Shown here: one piece after another, positions 35,329-44,924 of the stretch | Numbering within the stretch: position 1 is the stretch's first letter | Layout: every line of letters begins with the position of its first letter | Source of the DNA: Paraburkholderia fungorum | GTDB taxonomy: Bacteria > Pseudomonadota > Gammaproteobacteria > Burkholderiales > Burkholderiaceae | Length of the DNA stretch: 64,000 nucleotides | Assembly (NCBI RefSeq): GCF_900099835.1 | Contig: NZ_FNKP01000003.1 | Span: forward strand, 496,001-560,000 | Direction of reading: 5' to 3' | Made by a program: the position numbers and the translations under genes | Notes under the pieces: generated by a model | The model's database searches: none | What the model saw: the letters and a program-made list of their open reading frames with translations, nothing else | What the model was told of the DNA's origin: nothing

Positions 35329-35953
35329 ACCCCACCCGCTCGGCCGACGCAACCAAACCGCGCAAGAACACCATCATCATTCGCCCGACCGGCACGTTGG
35401 CGACCGCCGACCGCTGTAACGCCAACCCATGCGCCAGCCCCATGAACGAAGTCGCCAGTAACGCCGGCGACTCCGGGGGCACCCGCCCCAGCCGCGCGAA
35501 AAGCTGCTCGAAGAACCTCGCCAGCCCTTCGCGATGCGCGCTCCACAGCGCCTGAGACGCCACCGCAAACGCGGGATTGCGGCTCGCGTGAAGCTCCAGC
35601 TCAACCGCCAGGACCGACCAGTCGGGGTCGCTGTCCAGCGATTGCGACCAGACATCCAGCGTGTTCAGAATGTCGTCCGTGGACGCATTCGAGTTTCCAA
35701 GCAGGTGCGCCAGCCCCGACACCTCCGAACTCGCCCGCTGCCGCATCAACTCGAGAAACAACGTTTCCTTATCGGCGAAATTCGAATAAAAGCCGCCTTG
35801 CGAATAACCGGCTTCCGTCGCGATATCCCGAAGCGACGTGGCGCCGAACCCCTTCCGTACGAACAAACGCTTCGCCGCATCGAGAAGATGGCCGCGAGTT
35901 TGTAGCCGGCTTTCTTCGCGAGTCAGCCGTGGAGGTTTGGTCGATGAATTCAT
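35327..35953 (-). CDS. TetR-family transcriptional regulator
   Basis: A 208-residue TetR regulator. The N-terminal helix-turn-helix is clear (RGHLLDAAKRLFVRKGFGATSLRDIATEAGYSQGGFYSNFADKETLF, about residues 21-65). The rest is the helical ligand-binding domain with a TetR C-terminal-like pattern. A perfect 34-base palindrome sits ten bases upstream of its ATG, so autorepression is likely. It is divergent from the H-NS-like gene, which may share the operator. The ligand is unknown. Confidence 0.92.
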   Translation of the reverse strand: MNSSTKPPRLTREESRLQTRGHLLDAAKRLFVRKGFGATSLRDIATEAGYSQGGFYSNFADKETLFLELMRQRASSEVSGLAHLLGNSNASTDDILNTLDVWSQSLDSDPDWSVLAVELELHASRNPAFAVASQALWSAHREGLARFFEQLFARLGRVPPESPALLATSFMGLAHGLALQRSAVANVPVGRMMMVFLRGLVASAERVG

Positions 35954-35962
35954 GAAGCGCAG

Positions 35963-35996
35963 AATATCAGTTGAAATCTAAATTTCAACTGATATT
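35963..35996. promoter_or_regulatory. Perfect palindromic operator, probably for the TetR protein
   Basis: AATATCAGTTGAAAT (35963-35977) and its exact complement ATTTCAACTGATATT (35982-35996) flank a four-base centre, CTAA. A related sequence, ATTTCACTTGATAT, follows at about 36015. The position between tetR and the divergent H-NS-like gene fits an operator. No T tract follows, which argues against a terminator. Confidence 0.7.
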
Positions 35997-36121
35997 ATTA
36001 CGACTTCATTTCATATTTCACTTGATATGTGAAGTGGGAGCGCATCAACGTACTACCGCATTCTCTTGAACGAAACGACCGCTGCGTGAAAGGCCCGGTC
36101 GTGTAATACGGAAAAGACAGC

Positions 36122-36427
36122 ATGAGCAGCCGGATTGCGACGCTTAAGCAGCAACTCGCACAACTCGATAAGCAGATTGAATCCGCATGGCGGGATGAGC
36201 AGCATGCGGCAATCGAACATATTCGCCAGGTCATGAACTTTTTCAAGCTCGTCCCGAATGAGTTACGGGTGGACCGGCGCGGTACCTATAACACCAGGCC
36301 TGTCACGATGAAATATCGGGACCCGGTAAGCGGGGCGACCTGGAGCGGTCGCGGACGGGCGCCTTCGTGGATTAAAAATCGCGACTATGCCGATTTTTTA
36401 ATCGAGCGTTCAAAGAAAGCGGCTTAA
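36122..36427 (+). CDS. H-NS-family histone-like nucleoid protein
   Basis: A 101-residue H-NS/StpA-type protein. The N-terminal half is a charged helical oligomerisation region (IATLKQQLAQLDKQIESAW). The C-terminal half carries the DNA-binding domain KYRDPVSGATWSGRGRAPSWI, whose GRGR loop inserts into the minor groove of AT-rich DNA. Such proteins silence horizontally acquired genes. It is divergent from tetR and followed by a nested hairpin. AT-rich stretches nearby, for example upstream of the secretin, are possible targets, though this is inference. Confidence 0.92.
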   Translation: MSSRIATLKQQLAQLDKQIESAWRDEQHAAIEHIRQVMNFFKLVPNELRVDRRGTYNTRPVTMKYRDPVSGATWSGRGRAPSWIKNRDYADFLIERSKKAA

Positions 36428-36429
36428 AA

Positions 36430-36458
36430 GTAGCGCCACATTTAAATGTGAGCGCTAC
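36430..36458 (+). terminator. Nested stem-loop after the H-NS-like gene
   Basis: GTAGCGC (36430-36436) pairs with GCGCTAC (36452-36458), enclosing the perfect palindrome CACATTTAAATGTG (36437-36450). Together they make a 14-bp stem with one bulged A. It starts a few bases after the stop codon. There is no T tract. Confidence 0.6.
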
Positions 36459-36482
36459 ACGATCCATTAAAGCCGCATTAGC

Positions 36483-37574
36483 TCAATGTTGAGCCAGTAA
36501 CTCGCTCACATACTGCTTCCAGACTTCGGGGTGAGTCTGCGTCTGATGCCCATACGAATGCGCCGTTTCCGGCACTTCGACGAACCGTCCATTTGCGACG
36601 GCCGGTATCAGGCGCTGCATCACATCGAGATCGACGGCATTAAGCAGGTCGTCGTCGAAATTGACGGCAAGCACGCGCGCGCGAATCCGGTTCAATTGCG
36701 CGGTCGGGTTGTAGTCATACGACGAATCGAACCAGTACAGCACGTCGTTGGCGTCGCTTTTGCGGGCCTGCTCGACCAGATTGTCATAGAGGTCGGTGGC
36801 GGTCTTGCGATCCGGCGCCTGCGCCTGCAAACGGGCCGGATTGCCGGTGAGCACGGCGAACAGCGGCATCACGCGAAGCCATTGAACCGGCTCGGCCGCG
36901 TAGTCGCCGTTGTGCCAGTCGGGATCGTTGCGGATCGCGCCGATCACCATCTGCCGCCATAGCCAGTTGCGCCCGGCAATGGCAATCGGCTGACTCACCA
37001 CGGGCATCAGCGCGTCGGCCATGTCGGGATAGCGCTCGCCCCACATCCACGTTTGCATGCCGCCCATCGAAACGCCGAGCACCAGCCGTAAGTGCGTCAC
37101 GTGCAATCCGTCGACCAGCAATTGATGGTTGGCTTCCACCACGTCGGTGTAGCCATAGCGCGGAAAGCGCGTGCGCAGGCCGTCGCTCGGCTTGCTGGAA
37201 CCGCCGCGCCCCAGACCATCGGGGATCACGACGAAATAGCGTTGCGCGTCGAGCGGTTGGCCAGGTGCGTAAAGCTCGCGGCGCATGAGCGGCGTCAGGA
37301 ATTCCTGGCTGCTGCTGGTCGTGCCATGCATCAGCAACACCGCATTGTCGATACGACCATGGGCATCCCGATGCGGCGTACCGATCGTCACATAGTGAAT
37401 GCGCACGTCCGGCAACACCGTACCGTCGGAAAACTGGAAGTCGTGCGCGACGAAGTCAGCCGACAGTTCCGGTGCGGCTGACTGGGCGGCTTCGCTTGCA
37501 TAAGCGGTGTCGATACCGGCGGCCGCCGCGATGCAAAGACCGAAAGCCGCTTGCAGCAATCTGGATTTAAGCAT
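36483..37574 (-). CDS. Exported alpha/beta-hydrolase, homoserine-acetyltransferase-like fold
   Basis: A 363-residue protein with a signal peptide (ending IDTAYASEA) and a MetX-type alpha/beta-hydrolase domain. Motifs are AVLLMHGTTSSSQEF (oxyanion region), the nucleophile Ser in LGVSMGGMQTWMW, an acid near VNFDDDLLNAVDL, and His in ETAHSYGHQTQTH. Cytoplasmic MetX acylates homoserine; an exported version is more likely an esterase or peptidase-like hydrolase. The ATG at 37574 has AAAGGA close upstream. It is monocistronic, with a terminator separating it from the chemoreceptor gene. Confidence 0.85.
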   Translation of the reverse strand: MLKSRLLQAAFGLCIAAAAGIDTAYASEAAQSAAPELSADFVAHDFQFSDGTVLPDVRIHYVTIGTPHRDAHGRIDNAVLLMHGTTSSSQEFLTPLMRRELYAPGQPLDAQRYFVVIPDGLGRGGSSKPSDGLRTRFPRYGYTDVVEANHQLLVDGLHVTHLRLVLGVSMGGMQTWMWGERYPDMADALMPVVSQPIAIAGRNWLWRQMVIGAIRNDPDWHNGDYAAEPVQWLRVMPLFAVLTGNPARLQAQAPDRKTATDLYDNLVEQARKSDANDVLYWFDSSYDYNPTAQLNRIRARVLAVNFDDDLLNAVDLDVMQRLIPAVANGRFVEVPETAHSYGHQTQTHPEVWKQYVSELLAQH

Positions 37575-37734
37575 GTTCCTTTCTGGGCCCGTGTTGGGAA
37601 GTGGTCGATGGAAAGCGCCATGTCATCCGACGAAGCGCGCTGCACATTGCATCACACTTAGCGAGACCATTGCGCCGGCGAATACGTTATCCGATACCGT
37701 GATGCGCGCTTTTTTAACCAGCAATCGCTAGCGC

Positions 37735-37783
37735 AAAAAATAAAGCGCGAGCCGCAACGCAAATTTGCGTCGCCTGCTCGCGC
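37735..37783 (-). terminator. Rho-independent terminator of the chemoreceptor gene
   Basis: On the minus strand GCGCGAGC (37783-37776) pairs with GCTCGCGC (37752-37745), enclosing the perfect palindrome ACGCAAATTTGCGT (37770-37757). A TTTATTTTTT run follows. It lies about 60 bases after the chemoreceptor stop. Confidence 0.88.
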
Positions 37784-37843
37784 AACGAAACAACGGGCCG
37801 TTCGCATTCGACACGTCCGCCGGACAGATCCATGAGATCGAAA

Positions 37844-39397
37844 TTAGCGGGCGCCGACCTTGAAAACCGAGACCACATCGCGCAGCCCCTGCGCCTGAGT
37901 CGCCATCGAGTGCGCCGCCGCCGAAGCCTCCTCGACAAGCGCCGCATTCTGCTGGGTCACCTGGTCCATCTGATTGACGGCCGTGTTGACCTGGCCGATA
38001 CCCGTGCTCTGCTCTTCCGAAGCCGATGCAATTTCCTGCAGGATATCGTTCACCCGCTTCACCGCGCCAACGATTTCTTCGATCGTGCCGCCGGCCTCCT
38101 GAACCAGCTTCGAGCCGGTGTCGACGCGTGACACCGCTTCGCCGATAAGTCCGCGAATTTCACCCGCAGCCGTTGCAACGCGTTGAGCCAGCACCCGCAC
38201 TTCGGACGCCACCACCGCGAATCCACGGCCCTGCTCGCCCGCGCGCGCAGCTTCGACGGCCGCATTCAGCGCCAGAATATTGGTCTGGAATGCAATGCCT
38301 TCGATCACGCTGATGATCTCGGCCATATTGGCGGAGCTTTCCGAGATTTCATTCATCGTGCCGACCACGCGTCCGACCACATCGCCGCCGCGCTGCGCCG
38401 TATCGGACGCGGTGCCCGCCAGCAAGGTCGCCTGCTTCGCGTTGTCCGCGTTCTGGCGAACGGTCGCGGTCAATTGCTCCATGCTCGAAGCCGTTTCTTC
38501 GAGCGACGCCGCCTGCTGCTCTGTGCGTTGCGACAGATCGGTATTGCCAGCCGCGATTTCCTGCGCAGCCGTATTGATGTTGCCCGCGTTCTCCCGGACC
38601 ACGCTAATGGTCTCAATCAGCTTGCCCTGCATGGTTTGCAGGCCGCTCATCAACTGACCCATCTCGTCCTGCGAGCGGACCTCGACGCGCGTGGTCAGAT
38701 CGCCGTTGGCAATGGCCGTGAAATGCGTGAGCGCTTCTTCGAGCGGCTGGCCGATCGCGCGTTGCAGCGAGCGCCATGCAAGCGCGGCGGCAGCCAGCGC
38801 GAAAGCGATGCCTGCCAATGCAATGCCGACGAACCACTGAAAGCGCGTTTGCGCCTGCAGATAAATCTCGCGCGCCACTTTCGCCTGCTTCGCCTGCAAC
38901 GCGTCGATACCGGCGGTCACGTCGATGTATTGCGCCGACGACGCATTGAGCACGGCGTCCCTGATCCGGGTCGCGTCACCGCTGCTGACAGCCTGAAAAA
39001 TCGGATCGAGGCCGACCGTGACGAGGCTTTCGAGTTTCTGAGTCAACTCGTTGGCCTGGCGTTCTTCGTCGGCATCCGCGAACGGCAATGCGCGATAAGC
39101 AGCCCAACTCTTCTTCGAGCGATCGAGCAACGCGCGGGCATTCTGCGCATATTGAGGAACGCTGGATGCGCCCGGGTCGATAGCGATACGGAACAGCCAC
39201 AGACGCGTTCTCGCCAGCGCCACGCTGGCGTCGCCGAGTGCAACCGACGAACCGAGCTGATTCGAGTAAAGGCTCTTGACGTTGTCGTTACTCATCAGGA
39301 CACCGCCAATGCCCATTGCCCCGCCAACAATCAGCAGCAAACCGAGAAAGCTCATCGCCAGCGCAAGGCGGGCGCGAATCGTAATGTTCTTGAACAT
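37844..39397 (-). CDS. Methyl-accepting chemotaxis protein
   Basis: A 517-residue chemoreceptor. Helix 1 (about 10-32) precedes a four-helix-bundle periplasmic sensor of the TarH/4HB type, then helix 2 (about 190-213) and HAMP. The signalling domain contains the conserved tip [36 protein letters not shown]. The C-terminus lacks the NWETF-type CheR tether. The ATG at 39397 ([11 protein letters not shown]) is chosen because the signal/anchor helix starts there. The ligand is unknown and no che genes adjoin, so it feeds a chemotaxis system encoded elsewhere. Confidence 0.95.
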   Translation of the reverse strand: MFKNITIRARLALAMSFLGLLLIVGGAMGIGGVLMSNDNVKSLYSNQLGSSVALGDASVALARTRLWLFRIAIDPGASSVPQYAQNARALLDRSKKSWAAYRALPFADADEERQANELTQKLESLVTVGLDPIFQAVSSGDATRIRDAVLNASSAQYIDVTAGIDALQAKQAKVAREIYLQAQTRFQWFVGIALAGIAFALAAAALAWRSLQRAIGQPLEEALTHFTAIANGDLTTRVEVRSQDEMGQLMSGLQTMQGKLIETISVVRENAGNINTAAQEIAAGNTDLSQRTEQQAASLEETASSMEQLTATVRQNADNAKQATLLAGTASDTAQRGGDVVGRVVGTMNEISESSANMAEIISVIEGIAFQTNILALNAAVEAARAGEQGRGFAVVASEVRVLAQRVATAAGEIRGLIGEAVSRVDTGSKLVQEAGGTIEEIVGAVKRVNDILQEIASASEEQSTGIGQVNTAVNQMDQVTQQNAALVEEASAAAHSMATQAQGLRDVVSVFKVGAR

Positions 39398-39669
39398 GAT
39401 GTCAGGAAAGTGTGATTCCCGTCGGCGTCCCATGGATATTGGAATCTTGTAACGGGCAATAAGGCTGCCGGAGCGAAGTCCGTAAGCGCCAGCTATATGT
39501 CTCCACGCTGGTTTACGGCTTGCGGGCAATGAAACTTAAGGCTGTTGACCGGGTGATTCCGCAATCGAAATATTTCGCCGGTAATGGAATAGACCGGCCT
39601 GTCAGGTGTTATGGCAGTTGCAACCGGTTTCGCCATCCGTCAACTGTCTTACAGGAATGTGATTGTCCG

Positions 39670-40878
39670 ATGAACTTCGCTAATTTCTCGTCCCCCGAAT
39701 TTTTCGCCGACCCTTATCCGCTCTATGAAAAAGTGCGCGAAGCCGGCGCGCTGCTGCCAGTAGGCCCCAACGCAATGGTCACCGGCCGGTTTGAAATCAT
39801 CGATACATTGCTGCGTGACCGGCGCATGGGCAAAACCTATCTCCAAAGCGTACGCGCACGTTATGGCGAGGCCGCGACCCAGTACCCCGTATTTCAGGCA
39901 CTGAGCCGCACCTTTCTGATGATGAATCCGCCCGCTCATACGAAGTTACGCACGCTTCTCATGAAGGCTTTCAACGCGCGACAAATTGAAAAGCTCAGAG
40001 ACGTGGTAGCGATGACGAGTCGCGATCTTCTCGACCGGATCGGCAACGCGTCCGAATTCGATTTGATAAGCGACTACGCTCTGCCGTTGCCGGTGGACAT
40101 CATCTGTCGTCTGCTGGATATTCCGTCTTCGCATGGCAACGAACTAGGCATTGCGGCCAGCCGTCTCGTCGCTGCGTTCGATCTCGCACCGCTCGACGAA
40201 ACCTCACTGGCCTCCGCAAACGAAGCCGCGCTTACGCTCGAACGATATTTTCAGAAGGTGGTCGAGCAGCGCCGCATTACTCCGGGCGACGACATCATTT
40301 CTTCGCTGACCAGCGTCGAAGACGAAGGCGCTACGCTCAGCGACGACGAGATCGTTTCGAATGTGATTCTGTTGTTCATTGCGGGACATGAAACGACATC
40401 GAACATGATCGGCAATTCAATGGTCGCACTGTTTCGTCAACCAGTTCAACTCGATGCACTCAAGCGCGACCTCGCGTCGATCCCGAAGGCGGTCGTCGAG
40501 TGCATGCGTTACGACACGTCGATACAGATGGTGGTACGCACGGCGCTCGAAGAAGTCGTTATTCACGATGTGACGCTTGCGCCCGGCACGATTGTGTTCA
40601 TGTTGATCGGCGCAGCGAATCGCGATCCGGCTGTGTTCTCGCATCCTGATCAACTTGTTTTCGATCGCGGCGACAACGTGCCGTCGCTCGCATTCGGCGG
40701 CGGCATTCACTATTGTCTCGGAGCGCGGCTGGCACAGCTTGAAATGGAAGTGGCAATTGCCGATCTTCTCGATCGCTTTCCTGATATGCAACCGGTCGAT
40801 CTGGATCAGTTGAAATGGCATCCGCGCAATAATCTGCGCGGCGTGCAGTCGCTGCGGATCAATACCGCAGCGACTTGA
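39670..40878 (+). CDS. Cytochrome P450
   Basis: A 402-residue soluble bacterial P450. The I-helix oxygen-activation motif is AGHETTSNM, the ExxR is in VECMRYD, and the heme ligand is the Cys in FGGGIHYCLGARLA. It begins NFSSPEFFADPYPLYEKVREAG, typical of class I P450s fed by ferredoxin. The ATG at 39670 fits the family; the longer open frame does not. No ferredoxin or reductase gene is adjacent. Its stop is six bases from the stop of the convergent acyltransferase-like gene. A role in tailoring or degrading a hydrophobic small molecule is likely, but the substrate is unknown. Confidence 0.95.
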   Translation: MNFANFSSPEFFADPYPLYEKVREAGALLPVGPNAMVTGRFEIIDTLLRDRRMGKTYLQSVRARYGEAATQYPVFQALSRTFLMMNPPAHTKLRTLLMKAFNARQIEKLRDVVAMTSRDLLDRIGNASEFDLISDYALPLPVDIICRLLDIPSSHGNELGIAASRLVAAFDLAPLDETSLASANEAALTLERYFQKVVEQRRITPGDDIISSLTSVEDEGATLSDDEIVSNVILLFIAGHETTSNMIGNSMVALFRQPVQLDALKRDLASIPKAVVECMRYDTSIQMVVRTALEEVVIHDVTLAPGTIVFMLIGAANRDPAVFSHPDQLVFDRGDNVPSLAFGGGIHYCLGARLAQLEMEVAIADLLDRFPDMQPVDLDQLKWHPRNNLRGVQSLRINTAAT

Positions 40879-40884
40879 GCCTTT

Positions 40885-42153
40885 TTAGGCGGTCACGGCA
40901 GCTTCGAGAACTGCCCGGACTTCATCGAGAAGTCCGGGCAACGCGGCAAAGCTCACATGCGTAAGACGGAGCATGCCGTCGATAGTACATAGACCGATGA
41001 TCTGGTCATCCGCGAAACCCGACGTGACGATGGGCCCCCATAGCGCTTTCAGCGTCAAACCGTTGTACGACGAAGCGATGGGTTGATTACCCAGGTTCGA
41101 CAATAGAACGTCGAAGGCCAGCACAGCCGACAGAAATCCCGCCGCGTGCTGCACGCTCGGTCTCGCCGACATCGCGGCGTTCAGCGCTTTCAGTTCTGCC
41201 GCCACGGTAGCGCGTGTCTGCGATGGCGAGAGATCCCGTTTGATCTTGCGGGCCGCATGCCAGAACGACCTGCTGTCGATATGATCGGCGACCGTTATGG
41301 TCTGCGTAATATACACGCCGTTAGCGGTACCCACTTCATCGGCGAGGTAACGCACGTCGATTGGCGTCACGGTTCGCACCGGCCGCGCGCGCCATTCAGG
41401 CGACAGACGACGCCCCGCTTCATTTACTGCGGCCGCCATTGCGCCGTGCACTGTCGTCTGTTCGATACGGGCTCGCGCGATGAGTTGCTGCGTCAACTGC
41501 GCGGTGAGAGCGAGCGCGTCGATCTGCGGCGTCTCTGTGCCGCCTGCGCGAAATGGCTTGGGCATAGGAGCCAATGGCGCGGGAGGCAAATCGACAGCAG
41601 ACTTCATATCGCTTGCCAGCACATCTTCTAACGAATGAACCAGTTGCAATGAGGAGCGCGACTCGCCCGTTAGCGCGAGCAATAGATCTTCGATCAGATA
41701 CGCGCCGCCCATTCCGTCCAGCACCGAATGATGCGCAGCCAGAATCAATGTCGAGCCCTGCTCACCCTGCAATATCGTTGCACGCAGCAATGGAGCACGC
41801 GACCAGTCGAAAGGAGTGGCGATTTCTCGCGCAACTTCTGCTTGCCATGACGTTGCGCTCTGCTCGACCAGGCGCAGCGGAACCTCTGTATCGGGCTGAC
41901 CATAGAACGCGGTATTCATCCGCTCGTCACTGCCGATATAAGTCGACAGCAGCGGGTGCCTTCTTTGCGCTGCACGAAAGGCGCGTTGCCATGCTTCGCG
42001 CGAAAAAACCTGGTCGATCTCGGCGACCATCGCGAAGTGCGTCGGACGGTTTTGATCGAGTAGCCAGAACAGGTGTTCTGTACTACCGAGATCGCGTACG
42101 CGTGTCTGATCGTCTTCGTTGACGCCGTCTATTTCCTGTAGATGAGTCTGCAC
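40885..42153 (-). CDS. HHxxxDG acyltransferase / condensation-domain-like protein
   Basis: A 422-residue stand-alone protein of the CoA-dependent acyltransferase/NRPS-condensation superfamily. The active-site motif is HHSVLDGMGG near residue 145, preceded by MVAEIDQVFSREAWQRAFRAAQRRHPLL. The structural DFGWG-type motif is not recognisable. Relatives include PapA-type acyltransferases, alcohol acyltransferases and wax ester synthases. The GTG at 42153 is preferred because GGAG lies seven bases upstream; the ATG at 42207 has none. It converges on the P450 gene. It probably transfers an acyl group to an alcohol or amine. Confidence 0.8.
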   Translation of the reverse strand: MQTHLQEIDGVNEDDQTRVRDLGSTEHLFWLLDQNRPTHFAMVAEIDQVFSREAWQRAFRAAQRRHPLLSTYIGSDERMNTAFYGQPDTEVPLRLVEQSATSWQAEVAREIATPFDWSRAPLLRATILQGEQGSTLILAAHHSVLDGMGGAYLIEDLLLALTGESRSSLQLVHSLEDVLASDMKSAVDLPPAPLAPMPKPFRAGGTETPQIDALALTAQLTQQLIARARIEQTTVHGAMAAAVNEAGRRLSPEWRARPVRTVTPIDVRYLADEVGTANGVYITQTITVADHIDSRSFWHAARKIKRDLSPSQTRATVAAELKALNAAMSARPSVQHAAGFLSAVLAFDVLLSNLGNQPIASSYNGLTLKALWGPIVTSGFADDQIIGLCTIDGMLRLTHVSFAALPGLLDEVRAVLEAAVTA

Positions 42154-42569
42154 TACGGTACTCCGGGATGGGATAACTGCCTGTTCGTATGGAGCCGTGA
42201 ATCGCATTCACGCAATGCCCGATTTTGGGTACGCGTCGATGCATCGGCCGGCTATTCGTGATCTGCGCTGTGTCGCGACAACGACCAACGCATATGGCAT
42301 TGCAGCATCCCCATGTATCCCGTTTGTGTCCGCAAAAATGGCTTTTGCAAACTTGTGTATCCGGCCATTTCGCGTTGATCGACGGGACGGATTTGTGTCT
42401 CTCTGTGTACACGGTCTGCGTGAATACACAGTATTGCAATATCCCTTTGCGCAGACACAGGCCAGATACTTCCGCGAGTTTAAATGCATCCAACGACGGA
42501 ATCCTGCTCAGTCAGACATTGGATGCCCGGACGGATTCTTTCCTCTCGAATTGATTAAGGAGTATGAAA
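42154..42569. other. Divergent intergenic region
   Basis: About 415 bases between the acyltransferase-like gene and a DUF4148 gene. Overlapping open frames on both strands carry no domain. It presumably holds two divergent promoters; no regulator site was obvious. Confidence 0.45.
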
Positions 42570-42806
42570 ATGAAAGTCTCGATGATCGCTTTGACCTTCG
42601 CTGCGTGTGTAACGACTGTCTCCGCTTTTGCATCCAGTCCCGTCGATGCAAATGTCGCGAGTTCCAACGCTCGACAAACGTCGCAATGGGTCCCGTCTCA
42701 GGCCGCTGTGCATGCGAAGACACGCGCCGAAGTCCGTCAGGAACTGGCGCGCGCACAACAGGACGGCCAGCTTGCGGCGCTCAACAAGCTCTATCAAGGT
42801 AGTTGA
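42570..42806 (+). CDS. DUF4148-like small exported protein
   Basis: A 78-residue protein with a signal peptide (VSMIALTFAACVTTVSAFA) and the tail typical of small DUF4148-type Burkholderia proteins (TRAEVRQELARAQQDGQLAALNKLY). AAGGAG lies seven bases before the ATG at 42570 but only one base before the ATG at 42564, so the second is preferred. The function of the family is unknown. Confidence 0.75.
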   Translation: MKVSMIALTFAACVTTVSAFASSPVDANVASSNARQTSQWVPSQAAVHAKTRAEVRQELARAQQDGQLAALNKLYQGS

Positions 42807-43176
42807 TCTCGGGTTTCACCCGTAGTGCCAGGATCGGGCGATCTCATAGCAGCATTGCCCGGTCCGTATCACTGACAAATCGTCATTCAATGTTTCTACC
42901 GCCGTCCCGCGGCGACCAATACCTTCGTCTGTATTGACCACGAAACCGGCGAACGGCATCATATCCGGCAGCGATTCCTGCGGCCTCTACCGTCTATCTC
43001 GGGACATCCGTCGACGCTTTGTCGACTCTTGCCGACTCATTCACACGAGATCTTCTTTCAAGTCGAAGCGCTCCCAGATGAAGGGACGGTCTCGCCGTGC
43101 GGAAGCACGCGGGCCTGCGCAAAGAGAAGCGGCCCGCAGCGAATTCAACCGACGTGCAAGCAAGCAAAGGTACCCG
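42807..43176. other. Stretch without a supported gene
   Basis: A 370-base gap. The reductase frame is open from 42934, but its first 81 codons are arginine-rich and unlike the family. No terminator or repeat is clear. Confidence 0.45.
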
Positions 43177-44868
43177 ATGACTCCCGACTCAGGCAGCAAA
43201 CACGCATCGGCGCCGCGCTTTCCTGCGTTGCAGGGCGCATCCCGCGATCATCTCTATCCGCGCTTCGACGCTGCGCAGATCGACAGAATGCGGCGCTTCG
43301 GCACGATCGAACATTGGCGCGCAGGCGACGCGATGTTTCGCACGGGTCAAGCCGGTCTCGGCATGCGCGTGCTAATCCGCGGGCAAGCGAGATTGACGCG
43401 ACGCGATGGCCTGGGCCGCTCGCGGATCATCGCCGAATTGAGCGACGGACAGTTTCTCGGCGAAGTGGCTCAACTGACCGGCAAACCCGCGCTCGCGGAC
43501 GGCCTCGCGCTAACCGACGTCGAAGCGCTGATGATCCCGCCGGAGCAGATTCGCACGATGCTGGTGGCCGAGGCGCAGATCGGCGAAACGATCATGCGGT
43601 CCATCATGCTGCGTCGTTTCGGCCTGATACAGGACGGCGGCGGACCGGTCCTGATCGGACCCGCAAGCGACATGAATCTGATCGCGCTCGAAGGATTGCT
43701 ACATCGGCTGAGTCATCCGTATTCGGTGGTCGATCCTGAAGCCGATCCTGAAGCACGCCTGCTTCTCGACAGTCTGGACGGATGGGCCAACGAGTACCCC
43801 GTCGTGATGCTCGCGGACGGCACCTTGCTGCGTCAACCGAGCCCGCGTGAATTAGCCGCGAGGCTCGGCATCCTGCTGAAAATCGACACGGCCCGCACTT
43901 ATGACGTCGCCGTGGTCGGCGCAGGGCCGGCAGGACTCGCTGCAGCGGTGTACGCTGCATCTGAAGGCCTGTCGGTCATCGTCTTTGACGGACACGGTCC
44001 CGGCGGACAAGCTGGTGCAAGCGCGCGCATCGAAAACTATCTCGGCTTTCCGACCGGCGTATCGGGTCACGAACTGGCGGCCAACGCGTTCGTGCAGGCA
44101 GTGAAATTCGGTGCGGAGATCATCATGCCCGCCCGCGTCCGCACGCTCGACTGCGCACAGACGCCGCGTCAACTGGTGCTCGAAGACGGGCAGCGCATCG
44201 CCGCCCATACCGTCGTCATTGCAACGGGCGCGGCGTATCGACGGCCCGCCATCGCCGGGCTCGATGAAGTGAACGGCTGCGGCGTCCACTACTGGGCGTC
44301 GTCTGTTGAAGGCCGTTTGTGCCGGGGAACCGAGGTGGTGCTCATAGGCGGTGGCAATTCCGCGGGACAGGCTGCGGTATTTCTCGCGTCGCATGCGAGC
44401 CGCGTGCATCTGCTGATTCGCGGCGCCGATCTCGCCAGGAGCATGTCGCGTTATCTGATCGACCGGATTGCATCGCTCGACAATGTGGTGCTGCACGCGC
44501 AAACAGTCGTCACAGCCGTGACACGCGATCAATGGGGACTCGACTCCGTCGTCTGCGAGACACCCGGCGGTGAGCAGTGCATCGAAACGCGGCATCTCTT
44601 CCTGTTCACCGGAGCCGCTCCCAATACGCAGTGGCTGCATGATTGCAGCGTCGAGATCGACGAAAAGGGTTTTGTCAAAACGGGCTACATGTCGGGCGTA
44701 TTGCCTGAAACCGCGTGCTTCGCGTTGCAGACCAACGTGCCCGGCGTGTTCGCTATTGGCGATACGCGCGCGGCGTCGGCTAAACGCGTGGCTGCTGCTG
44801 TCGGCGATGGCGCGGCGGTCGTGTCCGAGATTCATCAGTTTTTGTCGTCGTCGGCGAATACGGCTTGA
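43177..44868 (+). CDS. Cyclic-nucleotide-binding domain fused to thioredoxin-reductase-like flavoprotein
   Basis: A 563-residue fusion. Residues about 30-150 form a CRP/FNR-type cyclic nucleotide-binding fold (RFGTIEHWRAGDAMFRTGQAG, IAELSDGQFLGEVAQLTGKPAL). From about 245 a pyridine-nucleotide-disulfide reductase domain follows: FAD motif VVGAGPAGLAAAVYA, NADPH motif VLIGGGNSAGQAAVFLA, and C-terminal FAIGDTRAASAKRVAAAVGDG. The redox CxxC of thioredoxin reductase should lie after GCGVHYW but reads ASSVE, so it cannot reduce thioredoxin in the usual way. AAAGG lies seven bases before the ATG. It converges on a DipZ-type gene. A cyclic-nucleotide- or ligand-tuned NAD(P)H oxidoreductase is plausible. 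Confidence 0.88.
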   Translation: MTPDSGSKHASAPRFPALQGASRDHLYPRFDAAQIDRMRRFGTIEHWRAGDAMFRTGQAGLGMRVLIRGQARLTRRDGLGRSRIIAELSDGQFLGEVAQLTGKPALADGLALTDVEALMIPPEQIRTMLVAEAQIGETIMRSIMLRRFGLIQDGGGPVLIGPASDMNLIALEGLLHRLSHPYSVVDPEADPEARLLLDSLDGWANEYPVVMLADGTLLRQPSPRELAARLGILLKIDTARTYDVAVVGAGPAGLAAAVYAASEGLSVIVFDGHGPGGQAGASARIENYLGFPTGVSGHELAANAFVQAVKFGAEIIMPARVRTLDCAQTPRQLVLEDGQRIAAHTVVIATGAAYRRPAIAGLDEVNGCGVHYWASSVEGRLCRGTEVVLIGGGNSAGQAAVFLASHASRVHLLIRGADLARSMSRYLIDRIASLDNVVLHAQTVVTAVTRDQWGLDSVVCETPGGEQCIETRHLFLFTGAAPNTQWLHDCSVEIDEKGFVKTGYMSGVLPETACFALQTNVPGVFAIGDTRAASAKRVAAAVGDGAAVVSEIHQFLSSSANTA

Positions 44869-44924
44869 GGGTCGAGTTGGCGCGGCATAAGTACATGTTT
44901 TTTGCAGCGCCACCCACAGTTCTC

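Noticed and set aside
35963..35996. 34-base palindrome read as a terminator
   Set aside because: It lies between divergent gene starts, has a high-AT stem and no T tract, so an operator fits better.
38183..39415. 410-codon plus-strand frame over the chemoreceptor
   Set aside because: Antisense shadow; the chemoreceptor has the conserved signalling tip.
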